DNA of 64,000 nt from Vibrio mediterranei (GTDB lineage Bacteria; Pseudomonadota; Gammaproteobacteria; Enterobacterales; Vibrionaceae). Under the pieces are notes generated by a model. The model worked only from the letters and a program-made list of their open reading frames with translations. It was not told the origin of the DNA and did no database searches. A program made the position numbers and the translations under genes. The stretch is taken from NCBI RefSeq assembly GCF_900088415.1, contig NZ_FLLQ01000001.1, positions 930,001-994,000 on the forward strand, read 5' to 3'. Each line of letters starts with the position of its first letter. Within the stretch, counting starts at the first letter, position 1. Below, piece after piece: positions 1 through 8,581 of this stretch.

Positions 1-1307
1 GACCCCAATAGACTGTGTACATATATTCCAGGAACCCCCGCCATCGAAATGAGAATGGACTGGGCCGCCATAAAGCGATCTAGGTTAGTTTGGTCATCCG
101 AATTCGCATCACGGATGGCATCGAAATAGTTGATATTCAGCTCATAAGGGCTTTGTGTGCCGTCACCGTTATCTTTGTATGAAACGCGGCCACCATTGGT
201 CTGCACTACCGATAGTAAATGGTCGACTTGCTCTTTGTTTAAGATACCTTCTACAGGACGCACACCAATGCCATCATGAGAGGCTAAAAAGTTGAAGAAT
301 GTGGTCTGTTCCGAACACGGCTCTAAGCTCGACATCCAATCAACAATCTTGTCACTGTTGCCAGTTTGCAATGTATGCAGTGTTAATGGCGGTAGCGGGA
401 ACTGGTACACCAAATGAGCTTCATTCTCACCATTGCCGAAATAACTAATATTGTCGTTATGCGGTACATTGGTTTCAGTGATCAATTTAACGTGAGGAGC
501 CACGGCACTCATTAATGCTCGCAGCGCCTGAACAATGGCATGAGTTTGGGGCTGATGAATACAAGGGGTATCCAACTCTTTCCACATAAATCCAATCGCA
601 TCAAGACGAATAAAAGAGGCTCCTTGCTGAGCATAAAACAGCAGTAGCTCGGCAATTTTCTGAAACACTTCAGGACAACGGAAATTAAGGTCAATTTGAT
701 CTTCGCTGAACGTAGTCCAGATATGTTTTGTACCGTTTGCGGTTTCAAAAGTCGTCAGTAATGGTAATGCTCTAGGGCGTGTAACTGAACTGTAGTCTCG
801 GTTTGGATTAGCTTCGGTGAAAAACTCTCGATACTGCGTTTCCCCTTTTAAATACCCTTGAAACCAATCACTGGATTTTGAAATATGGTTGATCACCCCA
901 TCAAACATTAGGTCATAGTTGTTCGACAATGATTGAACATCTTGCCAATCACCCAATTCTGGGTTGATTTTCCAATAATCAACGACAGAAAATCCGTCGT
1001 CTGAGGTATAGGGATAACACGGGAGAATATGCACCGCAGAGAGCACATCCGCAGCATTATCGTTTAAGAACTCTCTTAGGGTATGAAGAGGTGCTTCTCC
1101 TTGTTTTTTGATTGAATCACCATACGTAATCAGCATGATGTCGTTTTGATCTACCCATTGCTTTTTGCCCACATACTCAGGCTGATTCGCAATAACATTG
1201 AGAAGGTTGGGGATGAGTTCATTAAGTTGAGCTGGCGAATACACACCTGCCAAGATTTGTTGCAGGTCTTTTTTAACTTGAGAGTTAGCCGTCTGTTCCT
1301 GAGCCAT
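1..1307 (-). CDS. GH13_18-type sucrose/glucosylglycerate phosphorylase-like enzyme (3' end outside window)
   Basis: About 435 codons are open from an ATG at 1307 to the left edge, so the C-terminus is missing. The family cleaves an alpha-glucoside with phosphate to give alpha-glucose-1-phosphate; known substrates include sucrose, sucrose 6'-phosphate, glucosylglycerate and glucosylglycerol. Visible motifs are HILPCYPYTSDDGFSVVDY near residue 100, RLDAIGFMWKE with the nucleophile Asp, ITETNVPH with the acid/base Glu, and LASHDGIGVRP. An in-frame ATG at 1319 is an alternative start; 1307 has GGAT at better spacing. The gene diverges from a GT4-like gene and a phosphohexomutase across two LacI-type palindromes. 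The mutase next door could channel the sugar-1-phosphate product. The substrate is not decidable from sequence. Confidence 0.88.
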   Translation of the reverse strand, partial: MAQEQTANSQVKKDLQQILAGVYSPAQLNELIPNLLNVIANQPEYVGKKQWVDQNDIMLITYGDSIKKQGEAPLHTLREFLNDNAADVLSAVHILPCYPYTSDDGFSVVDYWKINPELGDWQDVQSLSNNYDLMFDGVINHISKSSDWFQGYLKGETQYREFFTEANPNRDYSSVTRPRALPLLTTFETANGTKHIWTTFSEDQIDLNFRCPEVFQKIAELLLFYAQQGASFIRLDAIGFMWKELDTPCIHQPQTHAIVQALRALMSAVAPHVKLITETNVPHNDNISYFGNGENEAHLVYQFPLPPLTLHTLQTGNSDKIVDWMSSLEPCSEQTTFFNFLASHDGIGVRPVEGILNKEQVDHLLSVVQTNGGRVSYKDNGDGTQSPYELNINYFDAIRDANSDDQTNLDRFMAAQSILISMAGVPGIYVHSLLG

Positions 1308-1337
1308 GTTGATATCCATTATTACAAATCAAACAAC

Positions 1338-1351
1338 CAAAACCGGTTTTG
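1338..1351. promoter_or_regulatory. LacI-type operator palindrome 1
   Basis: CAAAACCGGTTTTG is a perfect 14-bp palindrome with the central CG of LacI/GalR-family operators. It lies about 30 bp upstream of the GH13 start. A near copy lies at 1469-1482, and both share CAACCAAAACCGGTTT. No LacI gene is adjacent; the only LacI-family gene in the window (40902-41909) sits by a different palindrome. Confidence 0.6.
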
Positions 1352-1468
1352 ATACTTTTCCAAAAAATAGTGGCTTTGAAATTCACCACTTGATAATTGC
1401 GACTTCCATTTAGTCTAGACAGGCTTTATTGATTATTTATTGAGCCAAGTCTCATTTTTCTAGTCAAC

Positions 1469-1482
1469 CAAAACCGGTTTCG
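1469..1482. promoter_or_regulatory. LacI-type operator palindrome 2
   Basis: CAAAACCGGTTTCG matches the palindrome at 1338-1351 with one change. The centres are 131 bp apart, within the 283-bp space between two divergent starts, an arrangement that would allow one repressor to control both genes, perhaps by looping. Confidence 0.6.
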
Positions 1483-1589
1483 GATTATCGTGAATTTGAT
1501 CACTAATTTGTAAAACTATCATTAAATCCATTTACATAATCCTCTAAATTACGCCCAACAAGGTTCAGAAAACAAAAGGAAACTGAATT

Positions 1590-2930
1590 ATGAATATCCT
1601 ACTTGCACACTTCCGTGTTGGTGAAACTGATGGCGTGTCTCTTGAAATGGACAAATGGAAATGGGCGCTGGAAAGCTTGGGACATAAGGTTTTCTACCTG
1701 GCAGGGAGTTCGGGTAGTACAGACGCTGATCTCGTGCCAGAGTTACATTATTTAGAGCTATTCAACGACAAAATTATCCAAAACGCTTATGTGAGTCGCG
1801 ATGATTACTCATCAGAATCGGTTTTGTTAGACGCCATTGAACATCGAGCCAATGACATTGCCGCAGGTATCATCAAGATTATCGACCAACGAGATATTGA
1901 CATTATTGTCCCAAATAACATGCTGTCGCTTGGCTATCACTTACCAGCAGCACTCGGCATTATGAAAGCGGTCGAAGCCACTCAGACTCGTGTTATTTGT
2001 CATCATCATGATTTTCATTGGGAACGTGTTAAATACTCAAACCCAACGTCTCCAGGCATTCAGCAACTGCTCAACACCCTGTTTCCTCCTAAACACCCGC
2101 TGGTTGAGCACTGTGTGATCAACCGTATTGCGCAAACAGAACTTAAAAAACGCCGCGACACCGACTCTACGGTGGTGCCCAATGTGTTCGATTTTCAGGG
2201 CAGCGATTGGAAAGTTGATGAATACAATCAAGATCTGCGAGCACGATTCGGTGTCGGCGCAAATGATATCCTGTTTCTGCAAGCAACACGTATTGTTGCA
2301 AGAAAAGGCATCGAACTGGCAATCGACTTGATTGATGCAATGAGCAGACAGCGTGAAGGGCTCGTTGGAAAAACGATCTATAACGGAGAAATATTTCGTG
2401 CAGACAGTCGCTTAATCCTTATGTTTGCAGGAATGTGTGAAGAAGACAGCTATCTTGACTTATTGACGGATAAAGCCAAAGCCTGCAATGTGGAATTACT
2501 GTTTATCAATGATTGGGTAGGTCACTCTCGCGGTGAGAAAGAGGGGCAAAAAGTCTACTCTTTGTGGGACGTCTACTCACACGCTGACATCATCACCTAC
2601 CCTAGTTTGCTAGAAGGTTGGGGAAATCAATTTCTAGAAGGACTTGTCGCTAAAGTCCCTATGGTAGTGTATCGCTATCCTGTATTTGACTTAGATATCG
2701 CCGATTACCAATTTAACATTATCGACCTTGGCAATGACCATCAAGTGGATGAATCTGGACTCGCTGTCATCGCTCCAGAAACGTTAAACGGCGCCGTCAA
2801 TTCAACGCTTGAGTATCTGTTTGATGCTGATTTGAGATCATCCCGTATGCAACAAAACTATGACATTGGAGAAAAGCACTTGTCTTATAGCGCATTAAAA
2901 GCGATGCTTTCGGACATTTTTCAAGGATAA
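1590..2930 (+). CDS. GT4-like glycosyltransferase (or GT4-type phosphorylase), paralogue A
   Basis: This 446-residue protein looks like a two-Rossmann GT-B enzyme of the GT4 kind. The N-terminus (MNILLAHFRVGETDGVSLE) carries an early glycine-rich loop. The C-terminal half has TRIVARKGIELAIDL and the EX7E nucleotide-sugar motif EGWGNQFLE, with Glu342 and Glu350. GT4 enzymes are retaining and use NDP-sugars, but the family also includes trehalose phosphorylases, so the reaction could run with phosphate. There is no signal peptide, so it is cytosolic. The start has a good AAAGGAAA site. It precedes the phosphohexomutase by 9 bp and has a close paralogue at 11380. Donor and acceptor are unknown. 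Confidence 0.8.
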   Translation: MNILLAHFRVGETDGVSLEMDKWKWALESLGHKVFYLAGSSGSTDADLVPELHYLELFNDKIIQNAYVSRDDYSSESVLLDAIEHRANDIAAGIIKIIDQRDIDIIVPNNMLSLGYHLPAALGIMKAVEATQTRVICHHHDFHWERVKYSNPTSPGIQQLLNTLFPPKHPLVEHCVINRIAQTELKKRRDTDSTVVPNVFDFQGSDWKVDEYNQDLRARFGVGANDILFLQATRIVARKGIELAIDLIDAMSRQREGLVGKTIYNGEIFRADSRLILMFAGMCEEDSYLDLLTDKAKACNVELLFINDWVGHSRGEKEGQKVYSLWDVYSHADIITYPSLLEGWGNQFLEGLVAKVPMVVYRYPVFDLDIADYQFNIIDLGNDHQVDESGLAVIAPETLNGAVNSTLEYLFDADLRSSRMQQNYDIGEKHLSYSALKAMLSDIFQG

Positions 2931-2939
2931 GGTCTAGTC

Positions 2940-4301
2940 ATGAAAGCACTCAGCTGTTTTAAAGCTTATGACATTCGCGGCAAGTTGGGAGACGAACTCA
3001 ACGAGGATATTGCCTACCGCATTGGCAGAGCATATGCGCAATTTCTAAAACCTAAAACCGTAGTTGTGGGTGGCGATGTTCGTGAGACATCAGAAAGTCT
3101 TAAACTCGCCTTGGCGCGCGGCATTATGGATGCAGGTTCCGATGTTGTTGATATCGGTATGACAGGTACAGAAGAGATTTACTTTGCGACCCAGTCACTG
3201 GACGTAGATGGCGGAATCGAAGTCACCGCAAGCCACAATCCTATTAACTACAATGGGATGAAACTGGTTCGAGATAACGGTAAGCCAATCAGTGGTGATA
3301 CTGGTTTGAACGACATTAAACAGCTCGCTGAACAAAATGACTTTGAGTCAATTGCTCAAGTTGGACAATACAAAAAACTGTCTAACCTTGATGAATACAC
3401 CGAGCATTTGCTTAGCTACATTACGCCGAACAACATCAAGCCACTTAAGCTGGTAGTAAATTCAGGCAATGGTGCTGCAGGTCATGTTATTGACGATCTG
3501 GAAGCAAAATTCGCCAAGTTGGGCATTGCCATCGAATTTATCAAAGTCCATCACCAACCTGACTCTAGTTTCCCAAATGGTATTCCTAATCCACTACTAC
3601 CGGAAAACCGTGCGGCCACTTCTGAAGCAGTTGTAAAACACGGTGCTGATATGGGTATTGCATGGGATGGTGATTTTGACCGTTGCTTCTTGTTTGACGA
3701 GCAAGGTGAGTTCATTGAGGGCTACTACATTGTGGGTCTATTAGCAGAGGCGTTCTTGCAGAAGAATCCAAATGCTCGAATCATCCACGATCCTCGCTTA
3801 ACTTGGAATACCATCGACATCGTCACAGAGAATCGCGGTACTCCGATAATGTCTAAAACGGGACATGCTTTCATCAAAGAGCGTATGCGTTTGGAAGATG
3901 CAGTGTATGGCGGCGAAATGAGTGCGCACCATTACTTCAAAGACTTTGCCTACTGTGACAGTGGAATGATTCCTTGGCTGCTTGTCAGTGAGCTTCTTTG
4001 TGTGAAGCAGCAGCCGCTTTCTAAGTTGGTTGCCGATCGTATTGTCGCGTTCCCATCTTCGGGCGAAATCAACGCCAAACTGCAAGATCCACAAGCAGCC
4101 ATCAAGCGCGTTCAACAAACTTTTGAACACGGTGCCCTCGTTGTCGATTATACCGATGGTCTCAGCATGGAGTTTAATGACTGGCGATTCAACTTACGTA
4201 CCTCTAATACTGAACCCGTGGTGCGACTGAACGTAGAGTCACGACACAATACCGAATTAATGTCCTCAAAAACTCAGCAGATTCTCGATCTGCTTAGCTA
4301 G
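2940..4301 (+). CDS. manB: Phosphomannomutase/phosphoglucomutase, ManB/CpsG type
   Basis: A full-length (453 residues) alpha-D-phosphohexomutase that interconverts mannose- or glucose-1-phosphate and the 6-phosphate. All four active-site elements are visible: TASHNP with phospho-Ser98, the metal loop DGDFDR, the sugar-recognition loop GEMSAHHYF, and the phosphate-binding [14 protein letters not shown]. The N-terminus ([19 protein letters not shown]) is close to E. coli CpsG. It is cotranscribed with the GT4-like gene and ends at a strong terminator. In this setting it probably handles the sugar-1-phosphate released by a phosphorylase, or supplies sugar-1-phosphate for donor synthesis. Its CpsG-like character makes mannose as plausible as glucose. 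Confidence 0.9.
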   Translation: MKALSCFKAYDIRGKLGDELNEDIAYRIGRAYAQFLKPKTVVVGGDVRETSESLKLALARGIMDAGSDVVDIGMTGTEEIYFATQSLDVDGGIEVTASHNPINYNGMKLVRDNGKPISGDTGLNDIKQLAEQNDFESIAQVGQYKKLSNLDEYTEHLLSYITPNNIKPLKLVVNSGNGAAGHVIDDLEAKFAKLGIAIEFIKVHHQPDSSFPNGIPNPLLPENRAATSEAVVKHGADMGIAWDGDFDRCFLFDEQGEFIEGYYIVGLLAEAFLQKNPNARIIHDPRLTWNTIDIVTENRGTPIMSKTGHAFIKERMRLEDAVYGGEMSAHHYFKDFAYCDSGMIPWLLVSELLCVKQQPLSKLVADRIVAFPSSGEINAKLQDPQAAIKRVQQTFEHGALVVDYTDGLSMEFNDWRFNLRTSNTEPVVRLNVESRHNTELMSSKTQQILDLLS

Positions 4302-4306
4302 CCTTC

Positions 4307-4338
4307 AGAGAGGGAGTGACCACTCCCTCTCTCTTTTC
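4307..4338 (+). terminator. Rho-independent terminator after phosphohexomutase
   Basis: An 11-bp stem (AGAGAGGGAGT with ACTCCCTCTCT) and a GACC loop, followed by CTTTTCTCTT, sits 6 bp after the stop codon. Confidence 0.8.
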
Positions 4339-4358
4339 TCTTCCTCAAAAACATCCCA

Positions 4359-4382
4359 ATTAAATTAACAAGATTAATATAA
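4359..4382. promoter_or_regulatory. Degenerate copy of the shared AT-rich operator
   Basis: ATTAAATTAAC, a 3-bp spacer, then ATTAATATAA. The left arm is identical to the one in the sites at 4475 and 13498. It lies about 180 bp before the importer operon. Confidence 0.55.
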
Positions 4383-4474
4383 GCTGACTATTTACATGCG
4401 TCAGATCACACTATCCAACCTTTTACATCAGTAAATCCGTCAATAACGCTTATCACGTGACCACTTTCACAGAT

Positions 4475-4503
4475 CAATTAAATTAACTTAGTTAATATAA
4501 TTG
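4475..4503. promoter_or_regulatory. Shared AT-rich operator upstream of the importer operon
   Basis: Arms CAATTAAATTAAC and GTTAATATAATTG flank a TTA spacer. The 13-bp arms pair with one mismatch. It ends about 60 bp upstream of the importer ATPase start. The core is shared with the perfect palindrome at 13498-13534. The ROK regulator at 8582 is the nearest candidate ligand-responsive repressor; the GntR protein at 17663 is an alternative. Confidence 0.7.
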
Positions 4504-4564
4504 CAATAATGAAGCGCTAGACTCCAAATCTGTGCAAACTTCTACTGAAACGGAATGCAACTCA

Positions 4565-5635
4565 ATGTCCCGATTAGAACTAAAAAATATCTGTAAAAAT
4601 TTTGATGATTTTATCGCATCTAAAGACATTAGCTTTGTGGCGGAAGAGGGAGAGATGGTTACTCTTCTTGGGCCTTCTGGCTGCGGCAAAACAACGTTGT
4701 TAAAAATGATCGGTGGTTTCCACACTCCCGATTCTGGTGAGATTCTAATTGGCGATGAAAACATCACTAATGTTTCTCCAGAAAAGCGCAATACCTCTAT
4801 GTGTTTTCAATCTTACGCGCTTTTCCCTCACTTGAGCGTTGAGCACAACATTGCCTTCGGTTTGAACCAAAAAGGCGTAGCAAAAGCAGAACAGATTGAG
4901 CGCGTTCAAGAAGCCGTCGCACAGGTCGATCTGGGTGAACATTCTCATAAAATGCCAAGCGAATTGTCAGGTGGACAACAACAACGCGTCGCACTTGCTC
5001 GCGCGATGGTGACTCGACCTGCTGTAATCCTATTCGACGAGCCATTATCTAACCTAGATGCGAAATTAAGAGAGTCGGTTCGTTTTGAGATCCGCGAACT
5101 TCAAAAACGCTACAACCTTACTGCTATCTACGTGACACACGATCAGGCAGAAGCACTAGCCATGTCAGACAAGATCGTTGTGCTTAATCGTGGCCGTATC
5201 GAACAGATTGGTACCCCGGAAGATATCTATTACCGTCCAGCAAACCGCTTTGTTGCTGACTTTATTGGTGCCGCTAACATTCTACCTGCACAAGTAAACA
5301 AGACAGAGCAAGCCAACACTTACTCGGTCACAACAGAAATTGGTGATTTCATCGTTGAATCTGATGAGCCACCAAAGTCAGACAATATTTTTGTTTGTTG
5401 GCGACCAGAAGACGCTCGCTTAGCTGAAGATAGCGATATCAACCGCTTTCAAGTGCGCGTCAATCAAATGGCTTTCATGGGTAATGTCACCGACCTTCTA
5501 GTGGAATCACTTAATGAAGTTCCACTAGAAATGCGTATTCAATTACCAAAACAGCCTAAGTTCCAAGATAACCAGCTAACATTCAGTTTGCCTAAGACTG
5601 GCATTAGGTTCCTTGAAGAGGTGCCGCATGACTAG
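4565..5635 (+). CDS. ABC importer ATPase, PotA/MalK/FbpC type
   Basis: This is the ATP-hydrolysing subunit (356 residues from this start) of an importer. It shows Walker [10 protein letters not shown] (36-44), signature LSGGQ (134-138), Walker B VILFDEP (154-160) and an H-loop in YVTHDQAEA near 190. The long C-terminal extension is TOBE-like, as in spermidine, iron and sugar-phosphate importers. I chose ATG 4565 because MSRLELKNI is where the family fold begins; a GTG at 4532 is also in frame, and the ribosome site is weak for both. Two degenerate palindromes precede it. It heads an ATPase-permease-permease-binding-protein operon and overlaps the next gene by 8 bp. Confidence 0.9.
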   Translation: MSRLELKNICKNFDDFIASKDISFVAEEGEMVTLLGPSGCGKTTLLKMIGGFHTPDSGEILIGDENITNVSPEKRNTSMCFQSYALFPHLSVEHNIAFGLNQKGVAKAEQIERVQEAVAQVDLGEHSHKMPSELSGGQQQRVALARAMVTRPAVILFDEPLSNLDAKLRESVRFEIRELQKRYNLTAIYVTHDQAEALAMSDKIVVLNRGRIEQIGTPEDIYYRPANRFVADFIGAANILPAQVNKTEQANTYSVTTEIGDFIVESDEPPKSDNIFVCWRPEDARLAEDSDINRFQVRVNQMAFMGNVTDLLVESLNEVPLEMRIQLPKQPKFQDNQLTFSLPKTGIRFLEEVPHD

Positions 5636-6494
5636 TCTACGTACCCACTGGAAAACCTGGCTCATGCTATTGCCTGGCGTAGGCACCATCTTACTTTTGA
5701 TGGGGTCAACGTTTTACATGGTGGTTGCCCAGAGCTTTGGTTTTCACAACATGATGGGAGAGAGTGGCTTCTCCACTGAATTTTGGCGTGATGCACTTGC
5801 TGACCCAACACTTCACAAGTCACTGATTTACTCTATTAAAGTATCAGTCATTGGCGCTCTTGGCGCGGTGTCTCTGGCCTACCCGCTTGTGCTCTGGCTA
5901 CGTAAGCCCTTCACCGGTTCAACCACGATTACGGGTCTATTGCGCGCTCCTATGTTCATTCCAGGCTTGGTTGCCGCATTCTTGTTAGTTAACGTAATTT
6001 CGTACCATGGTGTGGTTAACCAAGGCTTGATGTGGCTTGGCATTACTGAAAAACCGATCCGTATGCAAAACGACAACTTCGGTTGGGGCGTTATCATTCT
6101 TCAAATATGGAAACAGCTGCCGTTTGCAATGATTCTACTTGCGGGTGCGGTGAACTCAATTCGAAATGATGTTCTCGATGCCGCCTCAGATCTTGGCGCA
6201 AACGCATGGCGTCGCTTCACTGGCATCGTGTTCCCACTATCTATACCAGCCCTGCAAGTCTCTTTGATTCTAATTTTCATCGGTGCTCTAGGTGACTACT
6301 CGTTCTACTCGATTGCAGGTCCTAAGAATACCTACTCGCTATCTATGCTAATGCACATTACCTCAACAGAGTTTATGGAATGGAACAAAGGTGCTGTTGT
6401 GGCCGTCATCATCATGGTGACCGCTGTGATCGCCTCACTGGCTATCTCTCTACTGACTGCCCCACTAGCCACTAAGAAAGGGAAGCTGAAATAA
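5628..6494 (+). CDS. ABC importer inner-membrane permease 1 (PotB-like)
   Basis: A 288-residue permease of the binding-protein-dependent family with about six hydrophobic segments. The cytoplasmic coupling loop is visible as DAASDLGANAWRRFTGIVFPLSIPALQ, the EAA-type motif that contacts the ATPase. The start at 5628 overlaps the ATPase stop by 8 bp and follows GAGG at good spacing, so translation is probably coupled. Family members carry polyamines, 2-aminoethylphosphonate, iron or hexose phosphates; the sequence alone does not choose among them. Confidence 0.88.
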   Translation: MTSLRTHWKTWLMLLPGVGTILLLMGSTFYMVVAQSFGFHNMMGESGFSTEFWRDALADPTLHKSLIYSIKVSVIGALGAVSLAYPLVLWLRKPFTGSTTITGLLRAPMFIPGLVAAFLLVNVISYHGVVNQGLMWLGITEKPIRMQNDNFGWGVIILQIWKQLPFAMILLAGAVNSIRNDVLDAASDLGANAWRRFTGIVFPLSIPALQVSLILIFIGALGDYSFYSIAGPKNTYSLSMLMHITSTEFMEWNKGAVVAVIIMVTAVIASLAISLLTAPLATKKGKLK

Positions 6495-7378
6495 TGACTG
6501 CACTCGCTTCAACAGCAAAAGCACCACGCCGTAAGCTGCCGAAAATCAGAACGGCAAATGGCAAACTGATCAACAAAATCGCTATTGGACTGTTTCTTGC
6601 GGTCAACTTCTTCTGGTTAGGTGTGCCATTTATTATGGCGCTCATCTGGTCACTCGTAGATCCGGAACACCCATGGAGCTATCCAGATGTTCTTCCACCG
6701 GTGATGTCATTCGGACGTTGGACAGACATGTGGGAAAACTCAGGTCTAGTGGAAGCACTAACTAACAGTTACTCGATTGCTCCAGCAGTCGCTCTTTTGA
6801 CAGTATTGCTCGCACTTCCAACGGCTTACGCACTAGGTCGCAAGGATTTTCCGGGCAAGAAAGTGGCCGAAGTTGTCACACTTCTACCGCTTGTTATGCC
6901 GGGTATGATCATCGGTGTCTTCTTTAGCTCGATGCTGATCAACCTGAATTTGTCTAACGCCTACCTTGGCATTGTGATTGGCCATACGGTACTGGCTTTG
7001 CCTTATGCTATCCGTATTTTGTCAGCCAGTTTCAAAAGCGTTCCTCAAGATCTTATTGAGGCAAGCCGTGACTTAGGTGGCAGCCCTTGGACAACATTTA
7101 AACACGCGTATCTGCCAATGCTAAAACCTGGCTTATTGGCATCGTTGATCTTCTGTCTGGTGATCAGTATTGAAGAATTCAACATCGCCTTTGTTCTTGG
7201 ATCACCGGATTATGTCACCGTACCGACCATCCTGTATTCCTACTTAGGTTACTCATTCATCCGTCCAAACGCGGCGGTGGTATCACTTATTCTTGTGATT
7301 CCAAACGTAATTTTGATGCTCATTATCGAGCGTTTGCTTAAAGGCAACTATCTGGCGGACTCTACCGGTAAAGCCTAA
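6494..7378 (+). CDS. ABC importer inner-membrane permease 2 (PotC-like)
   Basis: The partner permease (294 residues) has a basic cytosolic N-terminus (APRRKLPKIRTANGK), about six membrane segments and the EAA loop IEASRDLGGSPWTTFKHAYLP. Its ATG overlaps the stop codon of the first permease (TAATG). With the first permease it should form the heterodimeric channel of the importer. It ends 39 bp before the binding-protein gene. Confidence 0.88.
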   Translation: MTALASTAKAPRRKLPKIRTANGKLINKIAIGLFLAVNFFWLGVPFIMALIWSLVDPEHPWSYPDVLPPVMSFGRWTDMWENSGLVEALTNSYSIAPAVALLTVLLALPTAYALGRKDFPGKKVAEVVTLLPLVMPGMIIGVFFSSMLINLNLSNAYLGIVIGHTVLALPYAIRILSASFKSVPQDLIEASRDLGGSPWTTFKHAYLPMLKPGLLASLIFCLVISIEEFNIAFVLGSPDYVTVPTILYSYLGYSFIRPNAAVVSLILVIPNVILMLIIERLLKGNYLADSTGKA

Positions 7379-7417
7379 CTGTACCTACAACTATAAAGAT
7401 ATTAAGAGAATGGATTT

Positions 7418-8533
7418 ATGAAAAAATTAGTTCTAACCGCAGCAATGACTGCACTTGCAGGTCTTTCTACCAATGCACTGGCTTATGACCTAAACGACAT
7501 GACATGGGATGAAATTGTCGAGCAAGCGAAACAAGAAAAAATGGTGAACGCTTATATCTGGTATCTACAGCCTGAATTCAGAAAATTCTTTAAAGAATTT
7601 GAGAAAGAGTACGGCATTAAAGTTCGCGTACCAGAAGGTAATGAATCAGGTAACCGCAATAAGCTACTTGCTGAAGCACGCCGCGACCAAGGCAGCATCG
7701 ACGTGATGGCACTCGATACTGTGAAACTGCCGATGCTACTGCAAAGCAACGTCGTTTATGGTCCATTGACCGATATTATTCCGGGTAGCGAAAAGTTAAG
7801 AACTAATCTTGTTGGTGTCGACACTCAAGGTTATGCCTATGCGTTCTGGGGCAACCAAACAGGTTTTGCTTATGACCCAACTCGAGTCGATGAAAATAAC
7901 CTGCCACAGTCTTTTGATGACCTGACAACTTGGATCAAAGAACACAAACAACAGTTTGGTGTGAACGATCCAAACAAAGGCGGTGCAGGTAATGCCTTCA
8001 TTCAACGTGCAATTTATTACGCATCAGGCAACAACGATGTCTACTTCCAAAATGAAATGGACAAGTCTGTAATTCCTACTTGGTCAAAAACGTGGGAGTG
8101 GTTTGAAGGTAACCAAGACAACATCGTTATCACCGCTTCAAATGCAGACAGCTTAACGCGCATCAATGATGGCGAAATCTCTATGGCACCAGCTTGGGAA
8201 GATCATCTAGCAGGTCTACAGAAAAAAGGTGCGATCACTAAACGCATCAAGTTCTATATTCCAGAGTTTGGTATGCCAGGTGGCGGTAACATCATCCTAA
8301 TGCCGAAAAATGCTAAGAACAAAGCAGCGGCAGCGGTATTCATTCACTGGATTACGTCGGCACAAGCACAAACGGGCTTAAACGCAACGTTTGGTGCAGC
8401 ACCGCAACATCCAGATGCTGATGACTCCAACGCACTTATCGACAACGCACAGCGTAAGTACAGCTCTGAGTTCTTTACATCAGAGTACGCAACGGAAGCC
8501 AAGAAAGCATTTGTTCAAAACGTACTTATGTAA
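7418..8533 (+). CDS. Periplasmic solute-binding protein of the ABC importer (YnjB/PotD-like)
   Basis: A 371-residue protein with a clear Sec signal peptide (MKKLVLTAAMTALAGLSTNALA, cleavage before YDLNDM). The mature part resembles the extracellular solute-binding family that includes PotD, FbpA, AfuA and E. coli YnjB. Segments such as GNQTGFAYDPTRV and MPGGGNIILMPKNAKNKAAA fit the hinge and C-lobe of that fold. AfuA-type members bind hexose phosphates, which would fit the phosphodiesterase-like genes in this cluster, but that is inference. It is the last gene of the importer operon and is followed by a G+C-rich hairpin. Confidence 0.85.
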   Translation: MKKLVLTAAMTALAGLSTNALAYDLNDMTWDEIVEQAKQEKMVNAYIWYLQPEFRKFFKEFEKEYGIKVRVPEGNESGNRNKLLAEARRDQGSIDVMALDTVKLPMLLQSNVVYGPLTDIIPGSEKLRTNLVGVDTQGYAYAFWGNQTGFAYDPTRVDENNLPQSFDDLTTWIKEHKQQFGVNDPNKGGAGNAFIQRAIYYASGNNDVYFQNEMDKSVIPTWSKTWEWFEGNQDNIVITASNADSLTRINDGEISMAPAWEDHLAGLQKKGAITKRIKFYIPEFGMPGGGNIILMPKNAKNKAAAAVFIHWITSAQAQTGLNATFGAAPQHPDADDSNALIDNAQRKYSSEFFTSEYATEAKKAFVQNVLM

Positions 8534-8540
8534 CATTTTT

Positions 8541-8559
8541 GCCCGGTCTTTGGCCGGGC
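8541..8559 (+). terminator. Hairpin after binding-protein gene
   Basis: GCCCGG and CCGGGC pair around a 7-base loop just after the stop codon. There is no good T-run behind it, so it may protect the mRNA 3' end or terminate only partly before the ROK gene. Confidence 0.45.
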
Positions 8560-8581
8560 CTATTTGGTTTGAAGGTTAAAT

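Noticed and set aside
512..748. Open frame inside the GH13 gene on the same strand.
   Set aside because: It is in another frame of a gene with clear conserved motifs, so it is a shadow.
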